In this document: one piece after another, positions 59,942-64,000 of the stretch
How the letters are laid out: every line of letters starts with the position of its first letter
Position numbering within the stretch: the first letter of the stretch is position 1
DNA from: JAFEDN01 sp963818985
GTDB taxonomy: Bacteria; Pseudomonadota; Gammaproteobacteria; Coxiellales; Coxiellaceae
DNA: 64,000 nucleotides
Direction: 5' to 3'
NCBI GenBank assembly: GCA_963818985.1
Contig: CAWFUJ010000007.1
Location: 203,088 to 267,087 of the forward strand
Notes under the pieces: model-generated
The model's input: the letters and a program-made list of their open reading frames with translations, nothing else
Databases searched by the model: none
What the model was told of the DNA's origin: nothing
Made by a program: the position numbers and the translations under genes

Positions 59942-61022
59942 CTATGTCAGTCTCCCGCTTGCACGCATTCGCCGAGTTTCAGCCCGGGTCGTGCGCCAAC
60001 CAGTGGTCAGGAAGGGCCGGGCCTCGGTGCCGTGCCACTGGTGCTCCCCCTCGAAGACGTCGTGCACCAGCCGGTCGCGGCGCCCTGGGCGTCGTAGACC
60101 AGCCGGGTGCGGCGCACCGACTCGGTGGCGGCGGCCACGGGGAACAGAGGTCTTCGGTGCCCGGTCTCGATCAGCAGGGGCCGCGGCGCGATCAGAGCGC
60201 CGAGATCTTCGTGTTCCAGTCGGCCGAGCATGCCGATGCAGCGATCTGCGAGCCGCACATGTTCCACGGCATCTTGTGGCTCTCCGCCCACGACGAGAAG
60301 TACCCGCTGACCACGGCGGCGGCCACGCGCTGGTCGAGGGCGGCGGTGAACAGCGTCACGGTGCCGCCATAGGAGAGCCCGACCATGCCGATGCGGGCCG
60401 GGATCGACCAGCGGATGGTCCCTCAGCACGTCGAGGCCCGCTGCAGGTCCCACACGTTCTGGGTCAGCGGATTCCAACCCGCCATGGAGGCGTGCACCAG
60501 GTTGGTGTCGCAGGCGTAGTGGTCCTCGGGATTCCAGTCCAACCGTTCGCCGAAACAACGCAGATCGGGCGCCAGAACCACATAGCCCTGCCGCACCACT
60601 GCAGCGCGTAGTCGGTGTTCGGGCATGTCGGTGAACTCCAGACCGACGGCCTGGGCCTTGCCGGGCCCGTGCCCGTGGCACGCCAGGACCGCCGCGCCCG
60701 GGCGCGGTCCGCGCCGTCGGGCACCAGGAGGTAGGCCGGCACCGACATGTCGTATTCGGTGTCGAACACGATCTTGTCCCGCCGGTAGCCGTCGCAGCGG
60801 TCGAGATCGAGCATCTCGAGCGTTGAGCGGCACCCGGCCGGGCCGGGCCCCAACAGCTCGACCAGGCGCTCCCGCCGACCAGTCCAACCACTGGGCAGGG
60901 CGCCGGATCGTCCTCGGGCAGTGGATCTTCGTGCACCGTGGCGGCCAGGCGGGACATCCACTGGTACCAGGGCGAATAGTTGCGGACCGGCGGGGCAGGC
61001 GGGCCCGGTCGTCTGCGCTCAT
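59942..61022 (-). pseudogene. alpha/beta hydrolase (acetylxylan-esterase/dienelactone-hydrolase type), many frameshifts
   Basis: Pieces in all three frames follow the order of one hydrolase of about 340 residues. First come an N-terminal MSADDRARLPRRSATIRP and DKIVFDTEYDMSVPAYLLVP. Next is AAVLACHGHGPGKAQAV (oxyanion region), then VVLAPDLRCFGERLDW. The nucleophile elbow is MVGLSYGGTVTLFTAALDQR, followed by LIAPRPLLIETG, and the late histidine region is EGEHQWHGTEARPFL. At least five indels separate them. Likely an intact gene with poor base accuracy. Confidence 0.65.
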
Positions 61023-61072
61023 GGCGATCCCTTTCCTCATGCCGTCGTCACGCTTGGCGAGCCAATTAGGCA

Positions 61073-61946
61073 ATGTCGGGCACAATTGCAGCGGTGACCC
61101 TCGCCGCGGACCTCAGTGTGCACCCGCTGTCGCCCACTATCGGGGCCGAAATCTCGGGCGTCGACCTCTCGGTGCCCCTGGCCGCCGACATGGTGCGGCG
61201 ATCCGCGACGCCTCGAATACCCACCACGTGATCTTTTTCCGTGACCAGTCCCTCGCCCCGGACCAGCAAGCGGACTTCGGCCGGCAGTTCGGCGAGGTGA
61301 CCGAGGCGCATCCGTGCTGCCGTCCATTGACGAGAGCCCAGAGGTGCTGGCCATTGACGGCGAGGTCGACCGGGCCAGCTGGTGGCACACCGACGTCACG
61401 TTCCTCGAGACGCCGGCCATGGGGTCCATCCTCTACATGCTCGAGGCGCCCGAGGTCGGTGGGCGACACCATGTGGGCCAGCCTGCAGGACGCCTACGAC
61501 GGCCTGGCGCCCAGCGTCCGCACCATGTGCGACAAACTCATCGCCATCCACCACGACCCGTGGTTCGCCGCCGACGTCGACGCCCGCGGCGGCTACGAAT
61601 GGAACGGCACCTGGCGGGAGAAGCTGGTACCCGCCCTGCACCCGGTGGTGCGCACCCATCCCGAAACCGGGCGCAACGGGCTGTTCGTCAACGGCCAGTT
61701 CACCCAGTCGCTCCTTCGGGCTGTCGAAAAACGAGAGCAACGCCATCCTCGAGATGCTCTATCGCCACTGCGTCAACCCGAATACACCTGCCGCTTCCGC
61801 TGGCAGGCCGGTCGGTGGCGTTCTGGGACAACCGGGCCACCCTGCACTACGCGCTGGACGACTACGGCGACGCGGCCCGCTTCGCCCACCGGGTGACCCT
61901 GCGGGGGGACCGGCCCTTCGGTCCCGCCATGCCCTGCCCGAGCTGA
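61073..61946 (+). pseudogene. TauD/TfdA-family dioxygenase, several frameshifts
   Basis: The pieces in order are LAADLSVHPLSPTIGAEISG, FFRDQSLAPDQQADFGRQFG, then SWWHTDVTFLETPAMGSILY (HxD iron ligands). After these come WASLQDAYDGLAPSVRTMCD, HPVVRTHPETGRNGLFVN and a final ATLHYALDDYGDAARFAHRV (distal His/Arg region). These fit a 2-oxoglutarate/Fe(II) dioxygenase of about 290 residues acting on taurine, alkylsulfate or a similar substrate. Several indels break the frame. Divergent from the hydrolase by 50 bases. Confidence 0.7.
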
Positions 61947-61947
61947 T

Positions 61948-62590
61948 ACCGTCCTCCTGGCCGCGGCCGGGCTCGCGGCCGACGTGGGCGTCGCCATATC
62001 GCGTTCGTCGGCACCAACGTCGACAACTGCGTCGTGACCTGACGATGGTGGCGGGCGCGCCCTTGGAACGCGCCCGTCGCATCGCCGCCGGAAGGTGGCG
62101 GGGTTCGTCGTCGTGGTCGCGGTGGCCGCCGCGGGGGCGGCCGTGCTGTACGAGTTCTCCCTGCGGCGGTCGGCCTCCTCGGACTGGTGCCGTTGGCCAT
62201 CGGCCTCCGCGGCATCGCGCTGTCCGTGGGCATCGGGGCCCCGCGACCGAGGACGCCGGGTTGGCGCGCAAGGGCCGGCGGCCAGCGACCGAGCGGGCCG
62301 TCGGGCGCAGCTTCACGGCGGGGCTGCTCGTCACGATCGCCGCGGGCGGCGACAACCTGGCCGTCTACATCCCACTCTTCCACGAGGGGGGCACGACCAA
62401 CCTGCTGACCCTGGCCGTCGTCTTCGCCCTCGGCGAGGTGGCCGTGACCATGGTGATCCTGGCCGCGGGCCGCCACCCACCGGCGCGCTCCGTCATGGCG
62501 AAGCTGGGTGCGCTGGCGGTCCCGCTCTCCGGTGTGCGATCGGCATCTCGTACTGGTCTCGGCGGGGACGCTCTCCTGGCTCTTCTGACC
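61948..62590 (+). pseudogene. CadD-family cadmium resistance transporter, frameshifted
   Basis: Pieces: TVLLAAAGLAADVGVA, then AFVGTNVDNCVV, VAGFVVVVAVAAAGAAVLYE, VPLAIGLRGIAL, then SFTAGLLVTIAAGGDNLAVY and LTLAVVFALGEVAVTMVILA. The paired N-V-D-N and G-G-D-N-L motifs and about six helices match CadD. At least three indels. No clear start codon is visible. It follows the dioxygenase directly. Confidence 0.65.
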
Positions 62591-62665
62591 GGACGCCGCA
62601 GCGGCGCGGTGGCTCGGCCGTCTGCGCCGTGCTTGACTGCGAAGAGGTCCGTTGAAGGAGGTCCC

Positions 62666-63503
62666 ATCGAGCAGCTACAGGGCAAGGTCGCCGTCATCAC
62701 CGGAGCGGCGAGCGGGATCGGCAAGGCGGTGGCCACACCGGCCACGGCCGAGGGGATGAAAGTCGTGCTCGCCGACACTGAGGAGAACGCCCTCAAGGAG
62801 GCTGCGGACAGCTCGCTGCCTCCGGTGCCGACGTCATCGCAGCCGTGACCGACGTGTCGGACGTGGCGTCGACGGCGAGCTGCGGGACCGGACGCTGAGA
62901 GAGTTCGACGCGGTACACCTCGTGCACAACAACGCTGGCGTCGGCACGGGCGGTCCGATCTGGGAGGTTCCCGAGCAGGACTGGCGCTGGATCCTCGAGG
63001 TCAATCTCTGGGGCGTCGTGCACGGCATCGCCACCTTCGTGCCGCTGTTCATCGAGCAGGGCGAGGGCCACGTCGTGAACACGGCGTCGATCGTGGGCCT
63101 CACCACCGCACCGTTCCTCGGCCCTGACAACCGTGACGAAGCAGGCGGTCGTCGCGATTTCCGAGACGCTGTACAAGGACCTCGAGGCCGTGGACATCTG
63201 CTGCATCGGCGTTCTCGGTCCTTCGCCCCGGCTTCGTGCAGACCCGCATCGCGGAAACCGATTGCGCAACCGCCCGTCGTGGGCGCCCGAGCGCGACGTC
63301 GAAGGCGCCGCGGAGATGCGCGGCCTCATCCAGGATCTCGTGAGCGGTGGGATCCCGCCCGACCAGGTGGCCCAGCTGGTGCTGGACGCAGTCCGGACCG
63401 ACACCTTCTACATCCTCACCCACCCCGAACTGCGCGGCGCGTCCAGACCCGCTTCGACGACATCTTGGAGGGCCGTCCACCCTCGCCGACGATCATCGCC
63501 TGA
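62666..63503 (+). pseudogene. short-chain dehydrogenase/reductase, frameshifted, ATC at start position
   Basis: A strong AAGGAGGT site is followed by ATC where a start codon is expected, then LQGKVAVITGAASGIGKAVA. Continuing pieces are VHLVHNNAGVGTGGPIWEVP, VNTASIVGLTTAPFLGP and TVTKQAVVAISETLYKDLEA (catalytic region), then GIPPDQVAQLVLDAV. At least three frame changes. It looks like an SDR of about 280 residues with base errors, including at the start codon. Confidence 0.65.
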
Positions 63504-63517
63504 GCGCCGGACCGTCC

Positions 63518-64000
63518 TCACCCCGCCGGCAGCGGCTTGAACGGTTGCACCGTGACCCAGCACGTGCCTTGCGGCTGGTGGTTCGTCTTGAGCTTGCACT
63601 GTGACGACGGCGGCACGTTGTTGTGCACCTTCACCACCTGGTACTGGGTCGGCCGGTCCCTTCCGCCCAATCTGAAGCTCCACACCGGCGAGAGCGTGCC
63701 GGGTAAACTCGTGATCTTCGACATCGACTCGACGAAGGTGCGGCGGTTGAGGTTCGGGCCGGCGTTCTTGGCCGCCTCCGCGAACAGACGGATGGCGCCG
63801 CACCACGCCTGGATCGAACCCTGCTCCTCGATGAAGTGACTCGTCGTGCCGGCGATCGGCTTCGGATGGTACGCGTGCCAAGTGGTGTAACACGAGCGCA
63901 CGCCGGGGTCGTAGCCGCCCTGGCTCTCGGGCCGGTTGTCGTCGAACCCGCCCAGCGTCTGGGTCGTCACGCCCTCCTGGTCGTCGAGGGCCTGCTCGTA
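63518..64000 (-). CDS. ABC transporter substrate-binding protein (branched-chain amino-acid type), 5' end outside window
   Basis: About 160 C-terminal residues remain, open to the window edge. Visible: QTLGGFDDNRPESQGGYDPG, HFIEEQGSIQAWCGAIRLFA, then NLNRRTFVESMSKI and PGTLSPVWSF. This order is typical of the last lobe of LIV-type (Peripla_BP_6) binding proteins. A cysteine pair lies near the C-terminus (SSQCKLKTNHQPQGTCW). The frame is intact, in contrast to the genes just before it. Confidence 0.75.
   Translation of the reverse strand, partial: YEQALDDQEGVTTQTLGGFDDNRPESQGGYDPGVRSCYTTWHAYHPKPIAGTTSHFIEEQGSIQAWCGAIRLFAEAAKNAGPNLNRRTFVESMSKITSLPGTLSPVWSFRLGGRDRPTQYQVVKVHNNVPPSSQCKLKTNHQPQGTCWVTVQPFKPLPAG

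Noticed and set aside
60625..61896. 423-codon continuous frame
   Set aside because: The first half is antisense to the hydrolase; only the end overlaps true dioxygenase sequence.
61382..62848. 488-codon continuous frame
   Set aside because: It runs through parts of three different genes (dioxygenase, CadD, SDR). Only its middle stretch carries real motifs, so it is a composite caused by frameshifts.
53500..64000. Actinobacterial segment as a horizontally acquired genomic island
   Set aside because: No integrase, transposase, att repeat or tRNA at the boundary, genes are ordinary actinobacterial ones without codon amelioration, and genes on both sides are cut.

Overview
The window holds two unrelated kinds of DNA joined end to end. 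Positions 1 to about 53,500 are one AT-rich gammaproteobacterial chromosome segment. Gene content and style suggest a Legionellales/Coxiellaceae-type, probably host-associated bacterium: gene order rpmH-rnpA-yidD-yidC-mnmE, then rsmG-parA-parB and atpIBEFHAGDC-glmU, a GacA/LetA-type regulator, effector-like orphan proteins, and many palindromic intergenic repeats. From about 53,500 to the end the DNA is GC-rich and codes for actinobacterial-style proteins (LCP family, TetR, SDRs, DUF427, YdeI, CadD, an amino-acid-type ABC binding protein). The switch is abrupt, falls inside broken genes on both sides and has no mobile-element gene or att site, so a chimeric assembly is the simplest reading.

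Layout of the gammaproteobacterial part: 0-4.5 kb has ruvX (cut by the window edge), pyrB, a second ParB-like gene, an O-methyltransferase and aroK-aroB. 4.4-8.2 kb has an unknown 395-residue protein, a small AbrB-like protein, dacB and a universal stress protein. 8.2-12.6 kb has a possible replication-origin spacer followed by rpmH, rnpA, yidD, yidC and a frameshifted mnmE. 12.6-18 kb has murB, rsmG, an effector-like orphan, parA and parB. 18-21.7 kb has a POT peptide transporter, a class IV aminotransferase, a 53-residue small ORF, a Tyr-rich lipoprotein and a Nudix hydrolase. 21.9-31.2 kb has the complete ATP synthase operon, glmU and rsmE. 31.5-35.7 kb has a DUF1328 protein, an aldehyde dehydrogenase, a ThiF/MoeB-rhodanese protein, tdk and an SLT-type lipoprotein. 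35.7-38.8 kb has a PARG-like macrodomain protein divergent from another orphan. 38.8-46.1 kb has a transsulfuration pair, ubiK, comM, an HPt protein, an orphan carbamoyltransferase and ddl. 46.2-53.5 kb has tRNA-Arg(CCG), the GacA-type regulator, a yefM-yoeB scar, ubiB, mnmG, an acyl-CoA dehydrogenase with an extra N-terminal domain, and a hemY-like fragment at the junction.

How the genes work together: translation and tRNA modification (rpmH, rnpA, mnmE, mnmG, rsmG, rsmE), cell-wall synthesis and remodelling (murB, glmU, ddl, dacB, SLT lipoprotein), energy (ATP synthase, UbiB, UbiK) and chromosome partition (parAB) form the housekeeping core. The accessory layer is four orphan proteins (4442-5629, 14535-16250, 35729-37432, 37488-38762). 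One of these has a recognisable ADP-ribose glycohydrolase-like domain and could act on host ADP-ribosylation.

The best biological leads are that PARG-like protein, the acyl-CoA dehydrogenase fusion with an A8 tract at the joint, the fused relic of a yefM-yoeB toxin-antitoxin module with its TGTACA operators, and two palindrome families spread through the intergenic regions. In the actinobacterial part, 54.4-59.9 kb is fairly clean (two apparent frameshifts), while 59.9-63.5 kb is riddled with frameshifts in four consecutive genes, which looks like uncorrected sequence error. All calls are from reading the sequence; no database search was run.
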